Source of the DNA: Mesorhizobium sp. M4B.F.Ca.ET.203.01.1.1 | Lineage (GTDB): Bacteria; Pseudomonadota; Alphaproteobacteria; Rhizobiales; Rhizobiaceae | Assembly: GCF_004791025.1 (NCBI RefSeq) | Contig: NZ_SRUO01000026.1 | Coordinates: forward strand, 1-54,226 | Reading direction: 5' to 3' | Length of the DNA stretch: 54,226 nucleotides | Shown: in pieces, positions 47,052-54,226 of the stretch | Layout of the letters: every line of letters starts with the position of its first letter | Numbering within the stretch: the first letter of the stretch is position 1 | Program-made: the position numbers and the translations under genes | The notes under the pieces: generated by a model | Seen by the model: only the letters and a program-made list of their open reading frames with translations | Database searches by the model: none | What the model was told of the DNA's origin: nothing

Positions 47052-49064
47052 TCACCCGATCCCGCCCGCCACAGCATAGGAGCCAGCGCTGCGCCCATCC
47101 GGCAGCCGCACCACGACCGTGACGATCGACCCATAAGCGCCGCGCCAGACGCTGTGGAAGCCCTGATGCGTGGCGGCGGGCACGGAGACGCGGCCGGTGT
47201 AGCGGTTGCCGTCCCGCCGCATCGCCATCGGCTCGCCGTTGACGTGAACCTTGACGTTTGCCCCATCGGCAGCGCCGGCATCCAGCGTGACGACGATCTC
47301 GGCGGTGTCGCCGGCAGGAATGGTCTCGGCGGTGAGCGTGATGGCGAGTGGCGTGTCGCCGGACCGTGCTGGAATGACGCCGCCACCCGCAAACACATCG
47401 TCCGCCAACGCCGGCGTACGTGGCGCGGTGGTGCGGCGCCTCGTGGCGCGCTCGTAGTCGCCGGCCATCGAGAGCAGCGCCACATCCTCATAGGCCTTGC
47501 CGGCGAAGGTCAGCCCGACCGGCATGCCGATGTCGGCCATGGTGCCCATCGGCACGGTGACCGTCGGGATGCCGAGATGCCGCCACACCAGATTGCCGTT
47601 GGCGACCCAGGTGCCGTTGCGCCAGGCCAGCAGCGCGGAGGCTTCGTTGACGTCGGCATCGGCCGGGCCGACATCGGCGGCGGCGGGCAGCACCACGGCG
47701 TCGAAGCTGTTGGCGCCCAGCCAGTCCTCGAAATCGACGCGCCTCGTCGCCTCCAGCCCCTCGAGGCCGGCTTGCATTGTCGGGATGCGCTCGAACGGCG
47801 TCACGCCCTGCTTCGCCCGCTCGACATAGTCGGCGAGGTCGAAGCCGTCATCGCCGTAGCGGTCGGGCAGCGCGCCCGGCGGCTGCGGGAAGATTTTTGC
47901 GCCGTCGACCGAAGCGAGATCGGGAATCGCCGGATCGGCGTTGGCGCGCAGGAAATCGTCCCAGGACCAGATGCAAAGATCCCAGATCTCGCGCTCGGCG
48001 AAATCCTGCGGGACCAGCCCGCGCTCGACCATGGTCTTCGCGCCGGGGCGGTCGCGCTCATAGTTGGAGACGACAGGGAAGTCGACCTCGACCACCTCGG
48101 CGCCGAGCGCCTCAAGATCCGCCGCCGCCTGCCGCCAGAGGTCGAGCACCGAGGCGCGCGTCTCGATCGGCTTCGCCGCTTGCGCGTCGCGCCCGATGTA
48201 CATTTTGGGCACGCCGAGCCGCTTGCCCTTGAGCGCTCCCGCCAGGGGAAGCCCGGCGTAGCTCGCCGGCCTCAGCGCCGAGGCTTTCGGAATCGGCACC
48301 CAGGGCTGCACCCGCCAGAAATCTCCCCTCGCCTCGGCATCGTCGGCGACGATCACGTCGAGCAGTTCCAGCATGTCGGCGACGGAGCGTGTGTGCGGCA
48401 CCACCACGTCCATGGTCGGCACCAGCGGCCAGTTGCCCCTGACGGAGATGACGCCGCGCGACGGCGTGTAGGCGACCAGCGCGTTGTTGGAGGCCGGCGC
48501 GCGGCCGGACGACCAGGTTTCCTCGCCGAGCCCGAAGGCGGCGAAGCTGGCAGCCGTGGCGGTGCCGGAGCCGTTAGAGGAGCCTGAGCCGAAAGCGGCG
48601 GTGAGATAGTCCTTGTTGTAGGGGCTTTCAGCGCGGCCATAGACCCCGCGCTGCATGCCGCCATTGGCCATCGGCGGCATGTTGGTGAGTCCGACCAGCA
48701 CGGCGCCGCCGGCGCGCAGGCGCGCTATGGTGAAGGCGTCCTCATTGGCGACGAGATGCTCGAAGGCCGGCGAGCCGGCGGCGACCGTCAGGCCCCTCAC
48801 CTTGTAGCTGTCCTTGGCGGTGTAGGGGATGCCGTCGAGCGGCCCGAGTGCCTTGCCCTCACGCCGCCGCCGGTCGGAAGCCTCCGCCTCCGCGAACATG
48901 TCGGGATTGAGCACCGGCACGGCGTTGAGCGCGATGCCATGGCGATCGTAATGCGCGATGCGCCGCAAGTGGGCGCCGACCAGTTCGACACTGGTGACGG
49001 TCCCTTCCTCCAGCGCGCGGCGCAGGTCGGCGATCGAGGCTTCGACGAGGTGGAAGTCGGTCAT
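47052..49064 (-). CDS. Amidase-signature enzyme with C-terminal beta domain
   Basis: 670 residues from ATG 49064; upstream in-frame ATGs exist without better ribosome sites. Amidase-signature triad region: Lys84 in PYTAKDSYKV, the Ser-rich GSGSSNGSGTATAA and ETWSSGRAPASNN holding the nucleophile Ser. Residues ~1-565 are the amidase; the remaining ~105 residues (LAITLTAETIPAGDTAEIVV, VKVHVNGEPMAMRRDGNRYTG) look like an Ig-type beta-sandwich, which is unusual. No signal peptide. Substrate unknown. Confidence 0.87.
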   Translation of the reverse strand: MTDFHLVEASIADLRRALEEGTVTSVELVGAHLRRIAHYDRHGIALNAVPVLNPDMFAEAEASDRRRREGKALGPLDGIPYTAKDSYKVRGLTVAAGSPAFEHLVANEDAFTIARLRAGGAVLVGLTNMPPMANGGMQRGVYGRAESPYNKDYLTAAFGSGSSNGSGTATAASFAAFGLGEETWSSGRAPASNNALVAYTPSRGVISVRGNWPLVPTMDVVVPHTRSVADMLELLDVIVADDAEARGDFWRVQPWVPIPKASALRPASYAGLPLAGALKGKRLGVPKMYIGRDAQAAKPIETRASVLDLWRQAAADLEALGAEVVEVDFPVVSNYERDRPGAKTMVERGLVPQDFAEREIWDLCIWSWDDFLRANADPAIPDLASVDGAKIFPQPPGALPDRYGDDGFDLADYVERAKQGVTPFERIPTMQAGLEGLEATRRVDFEDWLGANSFDAVVLPAAADVGPADADVNEASALLAWRNGTWVANGNLVWRHLGIPTVTVPMGTMADIGMPVGLTFAGKAYEDVALLSMAGDYERATRRRTTAPRTPALADDVFAGGGVIPARSGDTPLAITLTAETIPAGDTAEIVVTLDAGAADGANVKVHVNGEPMAMRRDGNRYTGRVSVPAATHQGFHSVWRGAYGSIVTVVVRLPDGRSAGSYAVAGGIG

Positions 49065-49126
49065 GGGTGAATTGCGGCTCGTCATGTTCATTGCTGCATA
49101 GCAGGCATACATTTGCAGGTCGCGTT

Positions 49127-49294
49127 CCGTCACACCCCCCTCTGCCCTGCCGGGCATCTCCCCCGCAAGGGGGGAGATCGGATGTCGCTATGCTTTCGCC
49201 AATCACCTACGGTGCAAGAAAGGCGCCGCCGCCAGCACTGCCGATCTCCCCCCTTGCGGGGGAGATGGCCGGCAGGCCAGAGGGGGGTGCCTAG
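49127..49294. repeat. Composite palindromic repeat, type A copy 8
   Basis: Complete composite: CACACCCCCCTCTGCCCTGC ... GGGGGGAGATCGG, spacer with GCTTTCGCCAATCACCTACGG, then GATCTCCCCCC ... CCGGCAGGCCAGAGGGGGG. Between the amidase and WD40 genes. Confidence 0.85.
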
Positions 49295-49312
49295 GCGCCG
49301 AGCAGCAAAGCC

Positions 49313-50905
49313 TCACTCCTGCGGCGCCCCCGCAAACAGCACCACCCCCTCCCCGCCGGCTGCCGGCCAGTCGCGGATGGTGCGGTCGTAGCCGCCGGTC
49401 AGCAGTGTGCCGTCGGCGGCGAAGGCGACCGCATAGATCGGGCCGGTGCCGGGGTCGAACTCGGCGATCTGATTGCCGGTGTCCATGTCCCAGATCCGCG
49501 CCGTGCCGTCGAGCGAGACCGATGCCAGCCGCTTGCCGTCGGCGGACAGCGCGATCTCATAGACGGTGCCGGAATGGCCTTCGAAGCGGCGCACTTCCCT
49601 GAAGCTGTCGAGGTCCCAGAGCTTGATCGTATAGTCGCCGCTGCCAGTGATCGCATGGTGCCCGTCGGCGGTGAAGAGGGCGCCATAGGCGCCCTGTTCG
49701 TGCCCGTGCCAGCTGCGCAGCTGCTTGCCCGAAACGATGTCCCAGAGTTTCAGCTCGCCATCGATGCTGCCCGACAGGGCTTTCGTGCCGTCGGGCGAGA
49801 CGGCGACCGAGCTCACCGACCAGTCATGGCCGGGCAGCACGTGCAGCACGTCGCCCTTCTCGAGATCCCAGACGATGACGGCGCCAGTGTCGTGGCCGCT
49901 GACGGCCAGCTTGCCGTCGGGGCTGATCGCCATGTTCCTGACGCCGCCGTTCTGGCCGGCGGAAAAGACGTGCAGCACGGCGCCGTCGGCAAGCTGGCGC
50001 AGCACGATCTCGCCGTCGTCGCCAGCGGTCAGCGCCGTCTTGCCGTCGGGCATGAACAGCGCCGTGCGCGCCATGTCCTTGTGCTCACCCAGATTGCGGA
50101 TCAGCCGCTTGCCGTCGATGTCCCAGAGCTTGATCATGCGGTCGGTGCTGGCGCTCATCACCTCGCGCCCGTCTTGCGAGACCGCCAGCCAGACGACGGC
50201 GTCGCGGTGGCCCTCAGCCTGGGTCGGCAGCGGCGGCGGCGCGGGCGGCAGCGGAGCGACGGTCTCGGGCGGTGAGGCCGTCGCGGGTGGCGGTGCCAGT
50301 TGCGGTGGCGAAGGAGCCTCGGGTGGCGCGGCGGGAGGCGCCAGCACGGTCTTCGGCGGCTCGGCAGGCGCGGCAGGCGGCGAAGCCGGCACGGCCAAAC
50401 TTGCCGGCGCTGGCTCAGCCGCAGGCGGCGTCTTTACCGCCTGCTCCGGTGGCGCGGGCGCTAGAGCCAGCTCCGCCGGCGGCGTTGCGAGGGCCGGCGG
50501 CGCGCTGACGACATCCTGTCCGACCTTCGGTTCGTTCGCCGCCTCGCCGCCCCGCCAAGGCTGGTCGGCGAGCAGCGCCAGCACAGTGACCGCCGGCAGG
50601 ACCTGGAAGAAGCGCCTGAGATGCGGCCGGCCGAGCTCCTGCACCTCCGCCGCACGGCCGAACAGTGGCGCTCCGGCCTGATGCGCCGGCCGTCCCGGCA
50701 GAAGGCCGGCGAGGAACAGCAACGCGCCGACCACCAGAGCGAGCGCCGCCACCAGGAAGCCGGTCAGCCGCATCGAGGCGGAATCGGCCAGCGGATGCGC
50801 GAGGCTCCCGGCTCCGGTGGCCAGAAACGGCCAGGCATGCATGACGCAGGCGATGGCCGCCGCCAGCAAGGGAAGCGAGAGCAACCTGTCCGTCGATCTG
50901 TTCAT
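49313..50905 (-). CDS. Membrane-anchored WD40-repeat protein
   Basis: About 530 residues from ATG 50905. Two N-terminal TM segments (LPLLAAAIACVMHAWPFL; MRLTGFLVAALALVVGALLFLAGLL) and a possible third (VLPAVTVLALLAD), then a Pro/Ala-rich linker (~150-220) and a seven-bladed WD40 propeller (~230-530) with blades such as GHRDAVVWLAVSQDGREVM, TDRMIKLWDIDGKRL and GHDWSVSSVAVSPDGTKAL. The propeller probably scaffolds protein contacts on one side of the membrane. Divergent from the peptide array, with 330 bp between. Confidence 0.85.
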   Translation of the reverse strand: MNRSTDRLLSLPLLAAAIACVMHAWPFLATGAGSLAHPLADSASMRLTGFLVAALALVVGALLFLAGLLPGRPAHQAGAPLFGRAAEVQELGRPHLRRFFQVLPAVTVLALLADQPWRGGEAANEPKVGQDVVSAPPALATPPAELALAPAPPEQAVKTPPAAEPAPASLAVPASPPAAPAEPPKTVLAPPAAPPEAPSPPQLAPPPATASPPETVAPLPPAPPPLPTQAEGHRDAVVWLAVSQDGREVMSASTDRMIKLWDIDGKRLIRNLGEHKDMARTALFMPDGKTALTAGDDGEIVLRQLADGAVLHVFSAGQNGGVRNMAISPDGKLAVSGHDTGAVIVWDLEKGDVLHVLPGHDWSVSSVAVSPDGTKALSGSIDGELKLWDIVSGKQLRSWHGHEQGAYGALFTADGHHAITGSGDYTIKLWDLDSFREVRRFEGHSGTVYEIALSADGKRLASVSLDGTARIWDMDTGNQIAEFDPGTGPIYAVAFAADGTLLTGGYDRTIRDWPAAGGEGVVLFAGAPQE

Positions 50906-51237
50906 ATGATGCCCCCCGGCCACCCTCTCCGCGCATGGAGAAGACCATCTCGACATCCTAGCCCAGCTTTCCGCGCAGGCTAAGTGTCGGAAATCACACG
51001 TGCAGGATTAAAATTGTGATCCGTGCATCCGCTCGGCAGAACAGTGCCCCAGCCGGCAGACCTTCGCGCCAGCCGACGTGACTATCCGGGTTCACGGAGT
51101 GTCTTTGATGCAACGCAACTGGGATAACGACAGAAGAAACGCCGGATTCCCCAAGAATAGACGGCAACATCGGGCCTTCAGGTTGACAGGGGACGAGAGT
51201 CTGACATCATCCGACCGCGATTAATGGAGAGTTGGAT
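50906..51237. other. 332-bp divergent gap before the peptide array
   Basis: Contains a 38-codon frame (51108-51224, MQRNWDNDRRNAGF) with GGAG upstream; a weak candidate. A GGTTCACGGA motif at about 51089 matches similar sites elsewhere. Presumed promoter region for the array and for the WD40 gene. Confidence 0.4.
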
Positions 51238-51333
51238 ATGAAGAAGACCTATGAAAAGCCGGTCCTGCTCAAGAAGGACAGGCTTTCGGCGGTGACGGCG
51301 GGCAACGGCGGTTCCACCCCCATCCCCCAATGA
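51238..51333 (+). CDS. RiPP-type precursor peptide 1
   Basis: 31 residues, GGAGAG at seven bases. Leader MKKTYEKPVLLKKDRLSAVT, then A-GNGGSTPIPQ. Tyr5-x-x-Pro8-x-Leu10 and Thr20 two residues before Gly22 match the leader rule of lasso-peptide and related RiPPs. The core GNGGSTPIPQ has no Asp/Glu at positions 7-9, so a lasso ring is not possible by the usual chemistry. Function unknown; the leader is nearly identical in four tandem genes. Confidence 0.7.
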   Translation: MKKTYEKPVLLKKDRLSAVTAGNGGSTPIPQ

Positions 51334-51411
51334 TTTCAGCCGGCTAGCGCCTCGAGCATCGTGGCGTGGCCCAATTTGACATTATGCAGTTGGAATGTCG
51401 GAGGCCATGAA

Positions 51412-51507
51412 ATGAAGAAGACCTATGAGAAGCCGATGCTGGTCAAGAAGGACCGGCTTTCGGCAGTGACGGCGGGCAACGGCGGTTCCACGCCGATCCC
51501 AGGCTGA
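51412..51507 (+). CDS. RiPP-type precursor peptide 2
   Basis: 31 residues after GGAGG at seven bases. Leader differs from peptide 1 by two residues (Met9, Val11). Core GNGGSTPIPG, one residue different. The DNA stays similar to peptide 1 across the leader, whereas the intergenic DNA is unlike it, suggesting selection on the peptide. Confidence 0.7.
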   Translation: MKKTYEKPMLVKKDRLSAVTAGNGGSTPIPG

Positions 51508-51533
51508 TCCACCCAGCAAGAGCGCTGGCTAGT

Positions 51534-51563
51534 GACAGTGTTCGTCGGTAAGCGAGCACTGTC
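51534..51563 (+). promoter_or_regulatory. Hairpin between peptides 2 and 3
   Basis: GACAGTG and CACTGTC are separated by a 16-base loop, followed by GGCCTTTC. It may be a partial terminator or a processing site that sets relative levels of the peptides. Confidence 0.4.
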
Positions 51564-51604
51564 GGCCTTTCGAGAGGTGGCTCCGGATATTGGAGAGTGT
51601 GGGC

Positions 51605-51706
51605 ATGAAGAAGATTTATGAGAAGCCGATGCTGGTCAAGAAAGACAGGCTGTCGGCGGTGACGGCGGGCAATGGCGGCTCCGGCCCGATAGGGCCGGCA
51701 GGCTGA
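51605..51706 (+). CDS. RiPP-type precursor peptide 3
   Basis: 33 residues; GGAGAG seven bases upstream. Leader MKKIYEKPMLVKKDRLSAVTA, core GNGGSGPIGPAG. The variable part starts after GNGGS, leaving a conserved Gly-Asn-Gly-Gly-Ser and diverse Pro/Gly end, which is a library-like pattern. Confidence 0.7.
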   Translation: MKKIYEKPMLVKKDRLSAVTAGNGGSGPIGPAG

Positions 51707-51772
51707 TCCGGCGCGAGTGCGCCAAAGCAAACGCCGACACTATCCATCCGGGCACATTTCGAGGACTAGACC

Positions 51773-51865
51773 ATGAAGAAAACCTATGTGAAGCCCGTGC
51801 TCGTCAAGAAGGACAGGCTTTCGGCGATCACCGCCAATGGCGCGGGTTCGAACAACCTGATCTGA
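51773..51865 (+). CDS. RiPP-type precursor peptide 4
   Basis: 30 residues; GAGGA about eight bases upstream. Leader MKKTYVKPVLVKKDRLSAITA, core NGAGSNNLI. Most divergent core, without the first Gly. Ends before the palindrome at 51897. Last of the four tandem genes. Confidence 0.68.
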   Translation: MKKTYVKPVLVKKDRLSAITANGAGSNNLI

Positions 51866-51896
51866 TCCCTCGCCGGCCTCTAAATATTGTTTTGAC

Positions 51897-51940
51897 GCAA
51901 TTCCGGACGGAAAACCGCTACGCATTTTTCCTGGAATTGC
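51897..51940. repeat. Dispersed rhizobial palindrome, GCAATTCC type
   Basis: GCAATTCCGG and CTGGAATTGC enclose GGAAAACCGCTACGCATTTT. Recurrent in Mesorhizobium intergenic DNA as I recall. At the tail-to-tail junction of the peptide array and the SdrD-like gene, where it may serve as a terminator. Confidence 0.65.
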
Positions 51941-51943
51941 TCC

Positions 51944-53125
51944 CTAGAGGACCAGCACCAGGTCATCCACCACAAGCTGCCAATGGTGTTTCGTCGACAG
52001 ACGAACACGGGTCACGGCCTTCAGCATCGGCGCGTAGTGACACGGCGTCAGCGCCGACAGCGTGATCTCGTCACTCGCGATCAACGCGTCGCCCAGCCAG
52101 CTTTCGACCAGCGCCGTCTCCCCCTCCGACGCCAGCCAAGCTGCGGTCAGCATCATCGAATGCAGGCCGAAGGGCTGTTGCCGGCCGAATTCCGCCTGAT
52201 GGCCGCTGCTCGTATAGGCGATGTAATCGCCCGAGACATTGCCGTTGACGTAGCCCTCGCTGTTCTTGGTGTTGTCGCTCGCCATGGCGTTGATATTGCG
52301 CCAGGAGAGCCCGGCATGGCCCGTGGGAACCTTGCGCAGGCCGCGCGTGGTGATGTCGTCGAAGCCGATGGTGCTGAGTGCCGCACCAGGCGCGAGGGCG
52401 GTGGGCGTGAGCAGGCCAAGATCGGTCGGATAGGCTGACAGCGCTAGCTGCCGGTCGAGACCGCCGCCGGTCACCACAATCGCATCAGCCTCGCCGGCAA
52501 GCGCGAAGCGGAAGCCTGCGCCGGGAACAAGCGTTCGGCTTTCAAGGACCTGGCCTTTGGCCATCACCGATAGCGTCGCCTCTATGGCGGCCGGGACCCT
52601 GCCGTTCAGGAACCGCCCGGGCGCAAGGCCGACCGGTTTCGGCAAGTCCTCTCCGACGAGGCCAGCCACGGAGCCGGGCACCTCCCGCAGGCGTATCGAC
52701 TGGTTCTCGTTGGCGCTGCTGGCGCGCCAGCCGGGCGGCACCGAGACCGAGAAGCGGTAGGTGCCGGCCGCGCGGATCCTGGCCCTGCGGCGCCTGGACG
52801 ACATCGGGAAATTGGCGAAGCCGGCGGGGTTTGTTCGCGCCGCGGCGATGAAGCCGCCGCGCTCGTCGTAAAGCCGCACCATGATGCCGGCCATCGGCCG
52901 GTCGGCGAGGCCATAGACCCCGTCGCCATCGACATCCATGTAGACATAAGAGGAGAAGTTGAGCTTGCCGCCGGTGGCTTGCCAGGTCGAGCGCACCGCG
53001 TAGTCACGACTGGGATCGGCCCGGCGCCGCATCCGCCGGCGCTCGCGCGCCTGCCAGACGAGAAAGGCAAGCAACGCTGCGGCAGCGAGAAGGATACAGG
53101 AGATGACGACGGTCAGGCTGGGCAA
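51944..53125 (-). CDS. Membrane-anchored SdrD-like protein, paralogue of 6047
   Basis: 393 residues from TTG 53125 (GAGG seven bases upstream), nearly the length of its paralogue; a GTG at 53182 without a ribosome site is the alternative. N-terminal TM anchor (LTVVISCILLAAAALLAFLVW) followed by Arg-rich RERRRMRRR, unlike the signal peptide at 6047. Then the calcium-loop domain (DVDGDGVYGLADRPM at 64-78, AGFANFPMSS), the GFDD domain, YVNGNVSGDYIAYTSSGH, and a closing HHWQLVVDDL. Convergent with the peptide array. Confidence 0.78.
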   Translation of the reverse strand: MPSLTVVISCILLAAAALLAFLVWQARERRRMRRRADPSRDYAVRSTWQATGGKLNFSSYVYMDVDGDGVYGLADRPMAGIMVRLYDERGGFIAAARTNPAGFANFPMSSRRRRARIRAAGTYRFSVSVPPGWRASSANENQSIRLREVPGSVAGLVGEDLPKPVGLAPGRFLNGRVPAAIEATLSVMAKGQVLESRTLVPGAGFRFALAGEADAIVVTGGGLDRQLALSAYPTDLGLLTPTALAPGAALSTIGFDDITTRGLRKVPTGHAGLSWRNINAMASDNTKNSEGYVNGNVSGDYIAYTSSGHQAEFGRQQPFGLHSMMLTAAWLASEGETALVESWLGDALIASDEITLSALTPCHYAPMLKAVTRVRLSTKHHWQLVVDDLVLVL

Positions 53126-53179
53126 GTAGAAGCCTCGGCGGGGATGATTGCGGCACCCTAGCTTGCGATGTGGTGGCTG

Positions 53180-53212
53180 CACAGGGGGGCGCGAAGGATC
53201 GCGGCCGCCGCG
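53180..53212. repeat. Type A repeat remnant
   Basis: AGGGGGGCGCGAAGGATCGCGGCC equals the outer end of copies 2 and 7 (GGGGGGCGCGAAAGATCGCGGCC at 46900). Only the tail survives, upstream of the SdrD-like gene. Confidence 0.6.
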
Positions 53213-53215
53213 AGG

Positions 53216-53989
53216 TCAGTTCTCCACCTCCACCCACACCGGCGCATGATCGCTGGCGTCGTCCTGCCCGCGCACATCCCGGTCTATGCCGGCCGCCTTC
53301 AGGTTGCGGGCGAGCTTCTTCGACAACAGGATGTGGTCGAGCCGCAAGCCGGCGTCGCGGGGCCAGCGGTTGCGGCGGTAATCCCAGAATGTGTAGAGCG
53401 TCTGCTTCGGGAAGGCCTTGCGCAGCGCGTCGGTCCAGCCCTGCTCGATCAGCGCGGCGAAAGCGGCGCGGCTTTGAGGCTGCACCAGCGCGTTGTCGTC
53501 ATAGGAGCGGGTCGGGTAGATGTCGCGCGGCTCTGGCACGATGTTGTAGTCGCCGGCGAGCGCGACCGGCAGGCCGGTATCGAGCAACTGACCGGCATGC
53601 GCGGCGAAACGCTCGTGCCAGGCGAGCTTGTAGTCGAATTTCGGCCCCGGTTGCGGGTTGCCGTTCGGCGCGTAGAGGCAGCCAACAACGACGCCGTCGA
53701 CCGCCGCCTCGATGTAGCGCGCCTGGCGATCGGCCTCGTCGCCGGGCAGCGCGTCGCGCGTCAGCACGGGTTCTGCGCCCTTTGCCAGAATGGCGACTCC
53801 GTTCCAGGTCGGCTCGCCCTTCCACACCGCGCCGTAGCCGGCCTTGGCGAGCCTGGTCTGCGGAAACTGCATGTCGCGCGCCTTGAGTTCCTGCAGGCAG
53901 ACCACATCGGGCTTTGCTTCGGCGAGCCAGGCCAGCAGGTTTTCCAGCCGTCTGTTGATGTTGTTGATGTTGAAGGTGGCGATTTTCAT
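53216..53989 (-). CDS. xthA: Exodeoxyribonuclease III
   Basis: 257 residues from ATG 53989. Family motifs: NINNINRRL, CLQELKARDMQFP (metal Glu), AGDYNIVPEPRDI, DYRRNRWPRDAGLRLDHIL and the closing SDHAPVW. AP endonuclease and 3'-exonuclease for base-excision repair, cytosolic. Complete gene in an ordinary configuration. Confidence 0.93.
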   Translation of the reverse strand: MKIATFNINNINRRLENLLAWLAEAKPDVVCLQELKARDMQFPQTRLAKAGYGAVWKGEPTWNGVAILAKGAEPVLTRDALPGDEADRQARYIEAAVDGVVVGCLYAPNGNPQPGPKFDYKLAWHERFAAHAGQLLDTGLPVALAGDYNIVPEPRDIYPTRSYDDNALVQPQSRAAFAALIEQGWTDALRKAFPKQTLYTFWDYRRNRWPRDAGLRLDHILLSKKLARNLKAAGIDRDVRGQDDASDHAPVWVEVEN

Positions 53990-54226
53990 TGGGTCATCAG
54001 AACAAGAAGCCGGCATGCGCGGCAAGTGGCCGCCTTACGAGGAGCATTGGAGCTAGCCCTTCAGCGTAAGCGCTGCCCCTCATCCGCCTGCCGGCACCTT
54101 TGTAACTTGTCCCTTGCCGACTCTGCTATTGCAGCAGGTGCGGTGGCGGACGAGAGACCGGAGCATCTTTGGGCCTTGAAGCCCGTGGGAGAGCGAGGGT
54201 CTTCGTCCGCCGTTCCATCGACCCCG
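53990..54226. other. Right edge, no gene seen
   Basis: 237 bases. A partial type B palindrome remnant (CCCCTCATCCGCCTGCCGGCACC) near 54076-54100. No ribosome site or frame with family signs; a gene may begin beyond the edge. Confidence 0.4.

Noticed and set aside
51108..51224. 38-codon frame upstream of the peptide array
   Set aside because: Weak ribosome site, basic composition and no relation to the leaders; kept only as a weak possibility in the gap entry.
51238..51865. Peptides considered as classical lasso peptides
   Set aside because: Leader fits, but none of the four cores has Asp or Glu at positions 7-9 for the macrolactam, and no lasso cyclase or protease is nearby.
51443..51925. 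Two minus-strand frames (95 and 61 codons) over the peptide array
   Set aside because: They are the reverse reading of the repeated leader codons and lack start signals; the plus-strand peptides explain the region.
1..54226. tRNA or rRNA genes
   Set aside because: No cloverleaf with the GTTCRA-type T-loop and no rRNA-like segment was noticed by eye on either strand; a covariance search was not possible.

Overview
The window looks like chromosomal DNA of a Mesorhizobium-type alphaproteobacterium (Rhizobiales, Phyllobacteriaceae). The basis is high GC, several families typical of rhizobia (DUF982, SPW repeat, KGG-type basic protein, AzlCD with an Lrp regulator) and many intergenic palindromes of the kind common in Mesorhizobium. 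The assignment is by recognition only; no search was run.

Layout. 0-3 kb: remnants of mobile DNA (IS110 transposase tail; a three-gene phage packaging block whose large terminase stops after the ATPase domain) and two small unknown genes. 3-5.1 kb: a DoxX membrane protein, then a kynA-like gene divergent from an Lrp/AsnC regulator. 5.2-8.6 kb: a Gly/Asn-repeat exported protein facing a coupled three-gene operon (single-TM protein, HTTM membrane protein, secreted SdrD-like protein). The two transcription units start with related ~154-bp inverted sequences that encode a shared N-terminal peptide. 8.7-22.7 kb: a stress-type accessory island of small proteins (zinc knuckle, SPW, DUF3606-like, three DUF982, ferritin-like, iron permease, stand-alone LigD-type ligase, Crp/Fnr regulator, HD-domain and KGG-type proteins), with structured noncoding gaps at 17-20 kb. 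22.7-27.9 kb: Lrp/azlCD, a His/Asp/Gly-rich exported protein, and a PAS-PAS-GGDEF-EAL protein. 27.9-37.3 kb: a catabolic block with an IlvD/Edd dehydratase and truncated amidohydrolase under a GntR regulator, and two diaminopropionate ammonia-lyase/M20 hydrolase modules with an Lrp regulator. 37.6-50.9 kb: mixed metabolism (YdeI-like, degenerate HtrA-like protein, YghU, aminotransferase, GYD and ABM proteins, deaminase-like amidohydrolase, GFA, isochorismatase-like hydrolase, amidase) and a membrane-anchored WD40 protein. 51.2-51.9 kb: four tandem 30-33 residue peptides with a RiPP-type leader. 51.9-54 kb: a second SdrD-like protein facing the peptides, then an exonuclease III.

Most unusual content: the four-gene peptide array at 51.2 kb has a lasso-like leader (Tyr-x-x-Pro-x-Leu ... 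Thr-Ala-Gly), but the predicted cores lack the Asp/Glu needed for a lasso ring and no maturation enzyme is nearby. It lies tail-to-tail with a paralogue of the secreted protein that, at 6 kb, belongs to the HTTM operon. Gly-Asn-Gly-Gly-Ser motifs occur both in the peptides and in the Gly-rich protein at 5.3 kb. Whether the two loci form one exported-peptide system is inference.

Regulation. Four Lrp/AsnC genes each sit head-to-head with another gene, three of them next to amino-acid genes. A GntR gene is separated from its probable target by a gap holding two similar AT-rich sites. Several operons use 4-bp start/stop overlaps.
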